NCBI RefSeq assembly: GCF_000143535.2
Contig: NC_037312.1
Coordinates: 1,922,001 to 1,986,000, forward strand
From: Botrytis cinerea B05.10
Taxonomy: Eukaryota; Ascomycota; Leotiomycetes; Helotiales; Sclerotiniaceae
Direction of reading: 5' to 3'
Length of the DNA: 64,000 bases
Shown: piece after piece, positions 22,936 through 33,235 of the stretch
How positions within the stretch are numbered: the first letter of the stretch is position 1
How the letters are laid out: each line of letters starts with the position of its first letter
Position numbers and translations under genes: made by a program
Notes under the pieces: model-generated
What the model was told of the DNA's origin: nothing
Seen by the model: the letters and a program-made list of their open reading frames with translations, nothing else
The model's database searches: none

Positions 22936-25900
22936 ACTAGTTTTTTATTGGCGAAGTGGAGTATGTAGGATCTTGGTTTTAATACTGACAATGGAGATGA
23001 TGAATTTTATTGCGATTGACAGTAAAGTACACTAATTTGTTTTTGTTTCTCGGTGATATAGATTGCGATTAAAAACAAAAACATGGATTAGAACATATGA
23101 TCTATATGATCTTGGTGGTGTTGGTGGTCTACATGGTTTACGTGATCTATGCATAAGAAGGAAAATTGGATGATTCGCAACGTTTGTTCTGACGAAAGAT
23201 TGAGAGAAGGAGGAGTAGATCTCCGGGGTTCTCAGGAGGAACGAAGCTCATATGCAGGAGGACAACGTCAAAACGTCGAGATCGGCATTTCCGGTGTTCG
23301 TATTATCTCTCTATTTGTGGAAGAAGGGTGAGGGAATGATGGCAATTCAGCTTACAAGCTCGAGTGTTTGGGATAAGCATTCATTTTTGGCGCTTGTGCT
23401 GAAAAGGATAAGAGTTGTTTGGAAAAGTAATGAGAGAAAAATAGTAGGGGAAAGGGGTCAAAGTTTGGTCTATGTTGTCTTGTAGCGAGAAGGGTGGGAG
23501 TGGATTTTATGGTGTCTGTGGCAAGATTATATTGTCTTTTTCGAAAAACTGGACAATGGGCATCGGAATGTGATGGGGGGGGGGACTTGGTTTGAATTTT
23601 AGAGGAGCACTGATGTATGAGGGATAGAGACCCTGGAGGAGCTGCGAAGCTCTAAAATGGTGCTTCAAAGAGACGGTTGGAATGGCTGGGGTGATCAGGA
23701 CGACGAAAGTATAGCATGGTCTTTATAATAATGGTGAAGGGTGTCTTATAAATTGTTGGGATTGAGAAAATGGGAGAGAAAGGGGGAAATTCTTTGGTAA
23801 ACAGCAGTTGGCCATCACTGGCCTCACAGATAGAATTACTCGATGTGGATGTTTTGTCCAGGCACCCTCACCACACTACATCACACAAGCCATCGTCAGA
23901 TATGGCAGATAGACAACGTTGCAAAGCTCGCAATACTATCCCCAACGTACAGATTCTCAGGTGCCTTCGCATACCTTACTACGAATAAAGAATACCAACA
24001 TCGGCGCGCATACGAGGACATGATATTCAGAAAGTTGACCTTGAGACGGCAGCCGCAGAATCTGAAAGTCGATCTCCAAAAGCTAGTGTGTGCTAGACTT
24101 ACATAAAGCAATGGAATAGCTGTGAGGAAATCCCCTCAAGCTGCACACCAGGGCACCCTCAGCTGGAATGATGCTCGCGAGAACGCAATACCTGCACATA
24201 GCATGACGATAGCAGCTTGAATGGTGTGATCCATTGATTCTCGAGCACTGCACTCCCTTTTAGAGCACTTGGCAGTGAGGTCTTCGACTCTCGACACCAC
24301 ACTTCGATCTTCAAATGATTCTAGCCCCGATTTTTCAAGCAACACAATACTTTCCCAAAATAACACTCATTTTGTCTCAGAGCTTCAATGTGACATGCGG
24401 GTGCGGTTGCTATCAATTTCAAAGTTATCGCGATAGATCCCCCCTTGATTGAAACGCTTTCATCTGAATTCTACGTGTGCTACTGAAGTACTATTTCTTA
24501 TCCGAAAGTGACTTGGGGGGTCTCAAAACTTGAAGTGTGTTGCATCAACGACACTTTACAGAATTGAGTGCAACTGGTATGAGTGCTGTGCCGACACTGG
24601 TCTTTTGGTAAAGCTTTCCACGGCTTGTGGTGTTGTGGGCTTGGCATGATATATAAAAAATGAGTGGTTGAGTGTAGAACTGTTTGTAATTAGATGATCA
24701 TTTAGACATCAAATCCAAAATTAAGTAACCTGAAACTCACATTTCCTTTGCTCGCCCATTAAGCTCAAGCCTTTCGAAATATGTCTTAACTTGGAGTTAC
24801 CGTACTGGTGAGTGTGAATCATAATCAGGTAGGCACGGTGAGTTGCATTATCGGAACTTTAATATTTGTGGCCAGGAGAAATTTCCGAGTGCGCGGAGTA
24901 TAGCACCGATGATTTGTTGGCTACCGAACTTAAGGTCATGTTATATAATGATATGGTGAGATTGTATAGTGATATGATGGCATGAGAGTGATTGTGTACA
25001 ATAATTAGGGACACTTATGGGGGGCGGGGGTCACAAGGGATCTAATCGTCATACTTCAGAAGAAGGAGCTAGGTTTAGCCCTATATAGAAATCCTACGTC
25101 ATATATGAATCCTTCTACAAAAGCCTCAATACAATGATTTCCTCTCGGGCTTTGGAACATGTTCTTAGAAACCCGAGGCGAAAAATCACTTGATGATGAA
25201 GACAGCTTTGTTGAGGACACTACATCATAGTGCGATCCCTTGTAATCATATTTAGACTAGGATGGGTACCGGCGTAACAGATGGAGGTTTCTTTTGGGAG
25301 TTGTCATGAACTTGTGGTGTTTGAATACTGGGATGCTAGCGGGGATACTGGAATACAGCGACACCTTATAATATCTGTACACTAGTACTGTGCGCGCGAG
25401 CACGTGCTGGCCATGTGAAATCTTGTAGCTGGCATTTATAGACCTTGCTTGTGTTGTCTCAGTATTCAGAATCTCTTCGTCGATAAAACGTTCTATATTA
25501 TTATTGAGGTTGTTGATCTTTGTCGTGTTAATGATTACTAATGATCAATTTTTTTCCCAGACCAATCAGGGGGGGACGTTTATCTCCTCGAGAACCTTCG
25601 GGAGTCTAATGCCTCGAAATCGAGGCCAAAAAGCCCATGAGCATTATGTAATCACCGCGTGGTCTACGATGTATAGACAAAGCAAGCCAATCTATCTATG
25701 TTCTTACCCTCAACTTGACGCCCTACATCCCTTCCCTTCCAATTTCAATAAAAGAGTAGTTGAAACCTTTCATATTTCTAGGACTCTAGAAGTTGCGCAG
25801 CACGAACGTAGGCGTAGGTCCTGAGTAGCACTCCCCGTAGTTACTTTTAACCGTGAAGGGCCGAGAAAAAGCTCGTTTATAAATATGCTTTATAACCTCT

Positions 25901-26444
25901 ATTCTCTCCCTCACCTCACTGTCGCCACGTGACTACCCGTTCCCTCTACTATGTATAGCCATCTAGGATTACTTTGTGATTTTATGGTACACGGAAGGCT
26001 TTTCTTGTGTGACTACCACCTTCTACTCTTTTACAGTACCAGATATAGCAAGGTGAGAGAGATCTCCGTTAGAGAGTGGTGCAATTGAGAAGCAAGATCA
26101 TTCCTCTCTACTGCCCAACGTCCGACGAGCAAAATAATACTCGTATTTAAGCGTTACGAGATTCCTTAATTGCATACCAAGCGCAAGGTTCCGAGAATCA
26201 TCCACGGTCTCGATCCCAAATAGTGAGTGATGTTCAGTGAGGTTCAAGATAGGGGAACGGTAGAGTGTGCTCACGTGATGTCTTATTCTATATTTGGTTG
26301 GCAAGGTTATCCCATACTATACGAACTCAAAAAAAGAAATAAAATTACGCATGTATTCGATCATCTATATATCTCGTATTTCCTCTCCTTTTTTTTCGAA
26401 AAAATGTACAAGTTATGTAAACTAGAAGAGGCCTTCCTATATAT
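22936..26444. other. Long gene-poor region
   Basis: A 3.5-kb spacer between RPA49 and the amylase gene. It has poly-G runs near 23575 and 25020, and a CCACGTGAC site at about 25925 with a TCACGTGA at 26271. No gene is well supported. At 24366-23896 (-) a Met-initiated 76-codon frame with a hydrophobic end could splice (GTATTG...CACAG) to downstream minus-strand sequence. It is unrecognised and may be a relic of a membrane-protein gene. Confidence 0.45.
26271..26278. promoter_or_regulatory. TCACGTGA palindrome upstream of amylase
   Basis: A perfect TCACGTGA palindrome lies about 170 bp upstream of the alpha-amylase start codon. This is plausible promoter distance for a bHLH site; evidence is motif and spacing only. 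Confidence 0.35.
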
Positions 26445-28202
26445 ATGAATATGAACATTTTCCTTTTGATCATCTCTCTCGCTTTTTTCTCCACCGTCAA
26501 TTGTTACACCATGTCCAATGCCGAGGCCTGGAAAAGGCGTTCCATATACCAAGTGCTCACCGACAGATTTGCCATAGAAGATGAGAATAATCCTAGTAGA
26601 GGCCCAGATCATGGGATGAGAGAGTATTGTGGTGGGACATGGAGGGGGATAATATCTAAACTTGATTATATTCAAGGAATGGGTTTTGATGCAGTTTGGA
26701 TTTCGCCCGTTTGTTTCTTCAGCCTCACCAGCGTTTTGATTGCATTTACTCACAATTCCATACAGATCACCAAGAACATCGAAGAATTGACTGAATATGG
26801 AACTGCCTATCACGGTTATTGGCCAGAGGATATTTATTCGGTAAATCCACATTTTGGAACCGCTGATGATTTGCTCGCTCTATCGGATGCCTTGCACGCT
26901 CGGGGTATGTTTTTGATGGTTGATATAGTTGTCAATCATATGGGTTCGCCTCCTACAGTGGACTATTCTAGATACGTACCTTTCAATGATTCGTCATACT
27001 ATCATCCACAGTCATTCGTCACGAACTACGAAAATCAGCAGGAGACCGAGGAAGGATGGTTGGGGGATGAACATGTGCCATTACCCGATCTAAATACGGA
27101 GGATCCTACTGTGGTACTCACCCTCCAAACCTGGATCACAAAACTTGTACAGAGGTTCAAAATCGATGGTTTGAGAATTGACACCTTCAAACATGTCAGG
27201 AAGAATTTTTGGCCGGATTTCGTTCGGGCTGCGGGGGTCTGGTCGGTGGGTGAGGTGTTGTCAGGTGACCCCGACTACTTGAGCTCATATCAACCTTATG
27301 TTGGAGGCCTTCTAGACTATGGAACATATTATCCTTTGAAGAGAGCCTTTCATAGGGACGGTGGAAGTATGTATGAGTTGACCAACCTCCTCACTCCTCA
27401 ATATCGATCAAAATTCCGCGACATGCAGCAAATGTCGACTTTTATGGAGAATCATGATATGCCGCGGTTTACCAACGACACCAACGCGGATTTGGCTGTT
27501 GTAAAGAATGCTATGGCATGGAATCTACTCACCGATGGTGTGCCAATTATTTACTATGGACAAGAACAATCTTATTCTGGAGATGGTGATCCTGGCTCAC
27601 GAGAGCTGATGTGGACATCCAATTATAACATCACACCTCTATACCAATATATCGCACGTTTGAATCAGATCAGAAAGCTGGGTTGGGATGTAGGATTTGG
27701 TACACATCTAACCACACGTCTTTACGTTGAGGATCATGTCGCTGTTACGCAGAAGGGCCCCGTGCTCATGGTGCTGACCAACCTAGGTAGCCAGGCCAGA
27801 TCCAAAACTATCTCTACACCTACCATGTTCAAAAACGGTACCATAATAGTCGACATTCTCACAGGAGAATCCTTCAGAGTCAAACGATCGACAAACATCA
27901 CCATAGTATCTGGAGAACCTCGAATTTTTCTTCCTCTTGGTCTAGCAGAGAATATCTGTGAACAGATCTTACCACCAGCGCAGAGTGCCATATCCAAACT
28001 ATTATCTAGAATGTTTGGTGCCTCCTCTTCCTTGAAAACTGCCGCCGAAATCACCGATTGGCCATATGGTGAACCGGTCAACAGCTCAGATATTATACTC
28101 GAAGAAAAAGATCCAGTCGCGGAGCAGGCAGGAGCCAAGACATTGATGCCGAGCGTTCAAGAGAGTTCATCCCCGTGGTCTATATTCTATACGGCCAGAT
28201 AA
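26445..28202 (+). CDS. Secreted GH13 alpha-amylase
   Basis: An alpha-amylase of the fungal Taka-amylase type that hydrolyses internal alpha-1,4 bonds of starch outside the cell. The genomic frame is open through 585 codons. The block 26709-26765 (GTTTGT...TACAG, 57 nt) interrupts the conserved VWISP|ITKNIEE junction and is best read as an intron, leaving 566 residues. Signal peptide about 1-20 (MNMNIFLLIISLAFF...NC). Conserved regions: I, VDIVVNH (141-146); II, GLRIDTFKH with nucleophile Asp227; III, GEVL with acid/base Glu251; IV, FMENHD with Asp319. All catalytic residues are present. After the barrel come a C-domain and a ~90-residue Ser/Glu-rich tail with no starch-binding domain that I can see. 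Two Met codons (1 and 3) could both start. The 3' end faces the next gene convergently. Confidence 0.94.
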   Translation: MNMNIFLLIISLAFFSTVNCYTMSNAEAWKRRSIYQVLTDRFAIEDENNPSRGPDHGMREYCGGTWRGIISKLDYIQGMGFDAVWISPVCFFSLTSVLIAFTHNSIQITKNIEELTEYGTAYHGYWPEDIYSVNPHFGTADDLLALSDALHARGMFLMVDIVVNHMGSPPTVDYSRYVPFNDSSYYHPQSFVTNYENQQETEEGWLGDEHVPLPDLNTEDPTVVLTLQTWITKLVQRFKIDGLRIDTFKHVRKNFWPDFVRAAGVWSVGEVLSGDPDYLSSYQPYVGGLLDYGTYYPLKRAFHRDGGSMYELTNLLTPQYRSKFRDMQQMSTFMENHDMPRFTNDTNADLAVVKNAMAWNLLTDGVPIIYYGQEQSYSGDGDPGSRELMWTSNYNITPLYQYIARLNQIRKLGWDVGFGTHLTTRLYVEDHVAVTQKGPVLMVLTNLGSQARSKTISTPTMFKNGTIIVDILTGESFRVKRSTNITIVSGEPRIFLPLGLAENICEQILPPAQSAISKLLSRMFGASSSLKTAAEITDWPYGEPVNSSDIILEEKDPVAEQAGAKTLMPSVQESSSPWSIFYTAR

Positions 28203-28539
28203 TAAAGCGATTAGAGTATACTTTCTTTTTCGAGTTACTTATAACTTTTAGATTAATCATTATAATTAGAAGATACCTTAGGTCATAAGCTTTTTGGCAT
28301 CAATCATCACAATTTATTTCTTCATGTCTTGACAAGTCGACAGACCTTTTCTTTGGTCTCATACTGAGTCGATTTGTGGGATGGATTGAGATTTCAATGC
28401 GGCACAGTATCTTTACCTGGCCCTAAACCCTGGCGCAATATGATGTTCAGAGATAAGAAAAAATGGTACACGGTGATTGTCCAATATTTAGTTCGAACCG
28501 AAATTGCTTCCTCAACTTCTTCCAAAAAGCGAAGAGCGA
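28203..28539. terminator. Convergent 3' intergenic region
   Basis: These 337 bp separate the convergent ends of the amylase and the two-TM gene. They are AT-rich with AATAAA-like text near 28200, as expected for shared 3' untranslated and polyadenylation sequence. No defined terminator can be shown. Confidence 0.35.
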
Positions 28540-29094
28540 TCAATTCGTAACAGGAAGGAAATAATACATCATGTAAGAGACCAAAAACCCAACAAACGAA
28601 ATCAGACCAAGGAAAGTCTGGGCCTGGAGTTTTTCAGAGCGTGCTGTTTCGATTCCAGACCACAATAGATAACCGAAGGCAACACTGAACCCCAACGTTA
28701 GATAGACAATAGATACTTTAATTTACGTCAGCTATTTCAGTGGCACACGAAAGATGGTAAACGTACAGCCAGGAGTTAACCCAAAAATATCCTTTTCAGC
28801 CCTCTGAGCCATCCCTCCGCCGGCTAGCGTTCCGCTTGAACTAGCCTTCAACGAACCCAACTCCTTCCTCACATACGCAAACAACATGGTGCCTGCCTCA
28901 ACACCAAAGATCGAGCGAAACACATCGACGTCAAAGGTTCTAAGTTCTGACCCGCGACCATATTTCCATTGCGCGGCCAGGTTCTCGGCTTCTTGCGTTG
29001 GGACATCGTAATGGTTATGAAGTATGTGAGAAATATATTCCCGAACTGCAAGTGGGGTTGCGTCGAGCGGGGGAGGTGAAGGAGCAGTGGACAT
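28540..29094 (-). CDS. Conserved-looking small two-TM membrane protein
   Basis: Two exons, 29094-28767 and 28715-28540, join (GTACGT...AAAG) to 167 residues. The first ~105 residues are soluble and helical (LAVREYISHILHNHYDV, FDVDVFRSIFGVEAG), with a basic/Gly-rich linker before the membrane part. The spliced C-terminus contains two hydrophobic helices (SIVYLTLGFSVAFGYLLW and FLGLISFVGFLVSYMMYYF) separated by a short charged loop, then ends PVTN. The second exon restores a hydrophobic frame that the unspliced reading loses, which supports the model. I do not recognise the family. It may be a small organelle or ER membrane protein; location is unknown. Confidence 0.72.
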
Positions 29095-29920
29095 CTTGGA
29101 GAAACTTGAGAATTTAAAACGCGTTGCAGCAACGAGTGTTGAATATTGATGTGGAATACTACACGCGCTGATGAGTTGAATAGAAGTTGCTGTGTAGTCC
29201 TAATAAGTTCTTTTCGGAGAGCGGCACCATGGCACGTTGATTTGTGGGTTGCCCCATCTCAGCAGCGGGACCAACTGTTTGCGCTCTGTCAGCTTGCGTT
29301 GCACTATTTATGAAAATGAGCGTGCTGAGTCGGCGGGTTCATTTCTCAAATACACTGGATTAATTGAATATAAATGTAAAAAAAAAGTGGGAAAGAGGGA
29401 GGAAAAACGGAGATGTCCTTTAGATTGTGAAAGGTCTGGAGATAAATAACTTCGATGATCCACTAGTGTGTGCATGGACGAACGAGACACTTCTCAACTT
29501 TCGAAATTTAGCAATTTCATTCTCCAATTGTTTGATATCAAAATCTATCTTTTCATTGTTCAATCTCCAATAAATTATTATAAAAATTCCCAAGATATAA
29601 AAATCAATATTCAAAAGGATATTTCCAAGTCTATTTTTGTAGTGCCAATTCAAGACCTAATTCACAATGAAATATTCTAAAATTGAAAGTTGAACGGATT
29701 TCACAAAAGTATCTTAGGGAAAGTAGATGAGTGAAAATCTTCCATTGACTGGCTACTAGAGCCGTCTATTCACATCTATATATATATATATATATATACG
29801 GTCGCTGACCAAAAATTTATATACACCAAGAATCTTAAAGTACCCTGTACTAGCTCTGCCCCATTCCTCAATAGTGCTCATATCATCCATATAGAATCAA
29901 GAGTACTGCCGACTCTCAAT
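29095..29920. other. Intergenic, AT-rich
   Basis: No gene seen. It includes a very AT-rich segment at 29500-29700 and a (TA)n run of about 22 bp at 29780-29802. The promoter of the small membrane protein lies at its left edge and the pectate lyase 3' flank at its right. Confidence 0.5.
29780..29802. repeat. (TA)n microsatellite
   Basis: An uninterrupted TATATA run of roughly 22 bp downstream of the pectate lyase gene. Confidence 0.85.
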
Positions 29921-31027
29921 TTAGAAAGACAAGGTAACACCTGCAGTTCCAACAACAGCGGCCTTAACCTTGCTGCTGCCCAAAAGAGTGTATTTGTATC
30001 CCAACTTGCTGGCAGACATGGTACCCTTCTCAGCTTCGTTGGATCCAGAGCCAAAGTCGTTGTCGTTGGCAACAGCGTAACCAGAATCAGTAGAGTACAA
30101 AGGCTTCTTGGATCCAGTCCAGGCGTTAGATTCAACAAGAACTTGAGCACCATCACGGGTGTTGATTCCGTCGGCAACAGTGTCATGGTAAGAGTTGTAG
30201 AAGTGAGCAGTACCGAAACGAATAGAAGGACCACGGGAGTTGATGTTTTTCCAGTAGTTGTTGGCATAGGTGACACGGAGATGTCCGGTATCTTCAGCAG
30301 AGTTGGAGTCGGAGTGACCGATGAGGGATGCCTTCCAGTGGTCGTGGATGTAAGAGTTGGAGAGGGTGACGTAGTCAGCAGCGTGGGTCACGTCGAAGAG
30401 TCCATCATAGTAGTCTTTGTCGTGGTCTCTGTTGGAGGAGAGATCAACGTGATCAACCCAGACGTTGGTGGATTTTTCTAGGAGAGGTCAGTCTGCTGTT
30501 TTGAAGTGGCTTTATGAAGAGATTAGGACAACTTACGAATTCCGAGAGCATCACCGTTGGCGGCAAGAACCTCCTTGATGGCGAGGTTACGGATGATGAC
30601 GTTGGATTGTCCCTTGACGAGCCTGTGATAAGATAAGATTAGATCATTGCAAGTGAGAATAGAGAAAGGGGAGCTCATACAATCCGAAACCAGTCAAAAC
30701 AACCTTGGAGTTTTTACCGATGATGGTGGTGTCACTGGCAACCTTGACTTGGGAAGCAGCTTGGGTGATAGGACCGGAAACGACAACGACGGTGTTACCA
30801 GCAGTGGCAGCTTTGGTGAATTGAGCATAGGTGGAGACAGTGGTGGTGGCTCCTCCAGCTCCTCCCTTGGTACCACCGTTGGTACTGGCGTAACCGATGT
30901 TGCAGGCGTCGGTGACAGTGGCACGCTTAGCGATAGCAGCGCGGTTGACGATCTCGTCAGAGGTTGGGGTTGGAGCAGCAGAGGCAAATGCGGCCAAAAG
31001 ACCAGCAGAAACAATTGAGAATTTCAT
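29921..31027 (-). CDS. Secreted pectate lyase, PL1 family
   Basis: Cleaves polygalacturonan by beta-elimination, softening plant cell walls. Three exons, 31027-30681, 30622-30537 and 30477-29921, give 329 residues. Signal peptide about 1-18 (MKFSIVSAGLLAAFASAA), then a probable short propeptide ending in KR. PL1 hallmarks of the parallel beta-helix: vWVDHVDLSSN after the second intron (the WiDH motif), Asp-rich calcium-site text (DHDKDYYDGLFDVTHAADYVT), and the SLIGHSDSN and GPSIRFGTAHFYNSY strands carrying the catalytic Arg region. Length is typical of short fungal pectate lyases. It carries no carbohydrate-binding module. Codon choice is strongly biased to C-ending codons (GCC, ACC, AAC), unlike its neighbours, which suggests high expression. 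Confidence 0.95.
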
Positions 31028-32515
31028 ATTGAAAGAGTGAAAAAAATGGGAGCTTGTCCGTTAAAAGAATGTAATGTGTTTAGAGAATGTAATGAATGTG
31101 GAAGTGTGAAGACTGTGAATGATGGAAGTGATGTTGTTAGATCGTGGGATTCGTCTTCATCTTTATAGTAGAATGGTTGTTGCTGAGGTTTTTTGTTTAT
31201 ATTGCCAAGTTCATCTGATTACTGGTACCACGGAACTGACCCAACGCAAAGGAGGATCTAGAAGTTCTCCTTAATTCTCACCCAACAGTTTTCGATAAAC
31301 AAACCAAGCATTTGGGTAATGGAGGATCCACGGGTAAACGACGAAATCATCGCATGGAAAAGTAGAATGATAGCCAAGACGACAAACAATGTGGCTATGT
31401 TGAATAAACGCTTGAAAAATGGAGTGCAGGAAGGTGGAAGCACCAATGCAAATGGTGAATTTCGAGGTTGTTCACTGCAATTGCATAGGGCCAAGAGCAT
31501 AGTCCCTGCATATCACTTTCGAAATTTTGGGGATATTTCTTGGTATCGTGGACACTCGTACGAAAGCCAAGACGCCTATACTAGCACCCGAAAACTTCGG
31601 TGTATGCAAATTCTTGGCGAGCAAACGGACGAACGATATGATCGATTGAATCGGCACTTGTACAGAGTTCAACGACTAGGTTGTAACCTAAAGACGGACA
31701 TGTGCATACTTTGCGGGACAAGTGATACTAAGCACTTTTTTGAGAAGTCTATATCGCCAATTACTGTGACGTTCGAACGAGACACTTCCGTCAATATTTT
31801 CCGAAACCTACTGACTTCATCTGAGATCTAAAAGAAAAGATGGAGAAATGACGCTTTCAAGTACCAAGAAAAGCCAAGCGGTGCAATTTCATCTCATATT
31901 CTCAGATAGATTGATTCTTTTTAAGGTTTTGTTGTTTCAATTACCCCTTTGTGTGCGTTGTTAGCCAATCGCGAATCGTCAATTCAGGGGTTCCCGAGTT
32001 GAAACAAGCTTAACAAGACTCGGAAATTATAACGGAGCATAATCACTTCAAGCGCCGCCTTGGCCACAACCGCTTGGGAAATAGCCCAATATGGATGAAA
32101 ACCCCCACAATCTACTTTCCATCAACCGGAAACGTCAAGCTTTTAAAGCTGCACCTCAAGTCTAGACCTATTCTAGAAGCGCAGTAGTCTGCAAATGGAA
32201 AATCGAAGACGTACGATGGAAGTTGCAAGGTGGAATGAAGGTGGAAGGTGGATCATGTCATGTGGTGTCTCCTAAACATGTACGGACAACAAAACATTGC
32301 TTTCTCGGTCTGTAGATTCGAGAACAATTCCTCTTGGCACCATTCGGAAGTTTCTATTGAGCTTCCGTCTAAAATATCGACCCGGCAAGGTTGACGGTCA
32401 CCTGCAAGTTACAGTGATCACCGATATATTAGCGGCAGACGTCGTAAAGTGGTCATTTGTCCAAGACCTCGTGTTGAAAAGCTTCTTCTCGAATACCATC
32501 TAACCATCACCGTTG
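31028..32515. other. Pectate lyase upstream region, possible ORF
   Basis: The proximal 150-300 bp hold the pectate lyase promoter. Further out, a 170-codon plus frame (31319-31831) begins at an ATG, but the minus strand of the same DNA also reads a hydrophobic stretch (LFVVLAIILLF, in 31500-31258), so the coding strand is unclear. I recognise neither. The rest shows nothing. Confidence 0.35.
31161..31167 (-). promoter_or_regulatory. TATA box of pectate lyase gene
   Basis: TATAAAG on the minus strand lies about 135 bp upstream of the pectate lyase ATG. This is a suitable distance for a TATA box with a ~100-nt leader. Confidence 0.45.
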
Positions 32516-33235
32516 CTAAATCTCAAGTTTTTCCACCAGCCATTCATTCCATACTTCATAACCAGCTCTGTTCAAGTGAACGTGATCCTCATAATGATTG
32601 TCGAGATCGATATCCGGTGCTGCTAGCCACTCCACGCGAGGCAATCCAGAGACTATCTTTTGTAAATCCTCGTTACTTCTATCAATATCTGATAGGTGGA
32701 CGTCCTTTTTGTAGAATAATGCCGTAACCACGATTCGTGCTCCGGGGAATGTTCTTCTCAATGCCTCCAAATGAAGAGTGAATTGGTAAAGTTGGGCTTC
32801 AGTCAAGCTTCGACCGGGTTTTTTCAAATCATTAGAACCAATATTGACAATAACCATTCCCACTTTCTCTTGGGTCTTGGCTTTCCGGAGGAGGCCTAGA
32901 TCTATGCGGTAAAGTATGTTGGGGATTGTATCACCTCCTACCCCGGCATTGAAAATTCCTGGCTTGGGACCCAATTCGAGATCGTGGCCCGTCGTTTTGA
33001 ACCGTTCGAGCATGCTGGATCCAATGAGTACAAGATTGGTGGTTTTCAAAGACGTATTGTCTAGCTCCGGGAAATGGACATTGAGAGTAGTCTCTTCTGA
33101 CCGCTTCTTCCATTTACTATTCTCCTTTATTTGATTGTTCAACTCTATATCAGACATTTGCAAGAGTGATAATAGAGAGGTAGTCTTGGGGGGCTTCGTT
33201 GTCGCCGCATGAGGCGATGCTGTTGATGATGACAT
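32516..33235 (-). CDS. SGNH-fold hydrolase (GDSL-type)
   Basis: A single-exon 239-residue cytosolic-looking protein without a signal peptide. SGNH blocks are readable: block I VLIGSSMLERF with the likely nucleophile Ser74, block II NAGVGGD with Gly98, block III GSND with Asn135, block V DHVH with Asp217 and His220. The four catalytic positions are therefore present, and the protein should be an esterase, lipase or acetylhydrolase. Similar small proteins resemble the platelet-activating-factor acetylhydrolase-like subgroup (GGDTIPNILYRI). Substrate is unknown. The N-terminal ~50 residues are Ser/Thr/Lys-rich. It lies alone, about 2.2 kb upstream of the pectate lyase on the same strand, so co-regulation is only a possibility. 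Confidence 0.85.
   Translation of the reverse strand: MSSSTASPHAATTKPPKTTSLLSLLQMSDIELNNQIKENSKWKKRSEETTLNVHFPELDNTSLKTTNLVLIGSSMLERFKTTGHDLELGPKPGIFNAGVGGDTIPNILYRIDLGLLRKAKTQEKVGMVIVNIGSNDLKKPGRSLTEAQLYQFTLHLEALRRTFPGARIVVTALFYKKDVHLSDIDRSNEDLQKIVSGLPRVEWLAAPDIDLDNHYEDHVHLNRAGYEVWNEWLVEKLEI

Noticed and set aside
30143..31018. Plus-strand ORFs opposite the pectate lyase
   Set aside because: Antisense shadows of a strongly codon-biased gene; they cross its introns and have no features.
31319..31831. 170-codon plus-strand ORF upstream of the pectate lyase
   Set aside because: The opposite strand reads a hydrophobic segment over the same bases, neither resembles a known family, and codon use gave no decision. 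Mentioned only as an open question.
26445..33235. Co-regulated plant-polymer degradation cluster (amylase, pectate lyase, SGNH hydrolase)
   Set aside because: The genes are 1.7-2.2 kb apart or more, on mixed strands, with an unrelated membrane protein between them and no regulator gene; proximity alone does not support a cluster.
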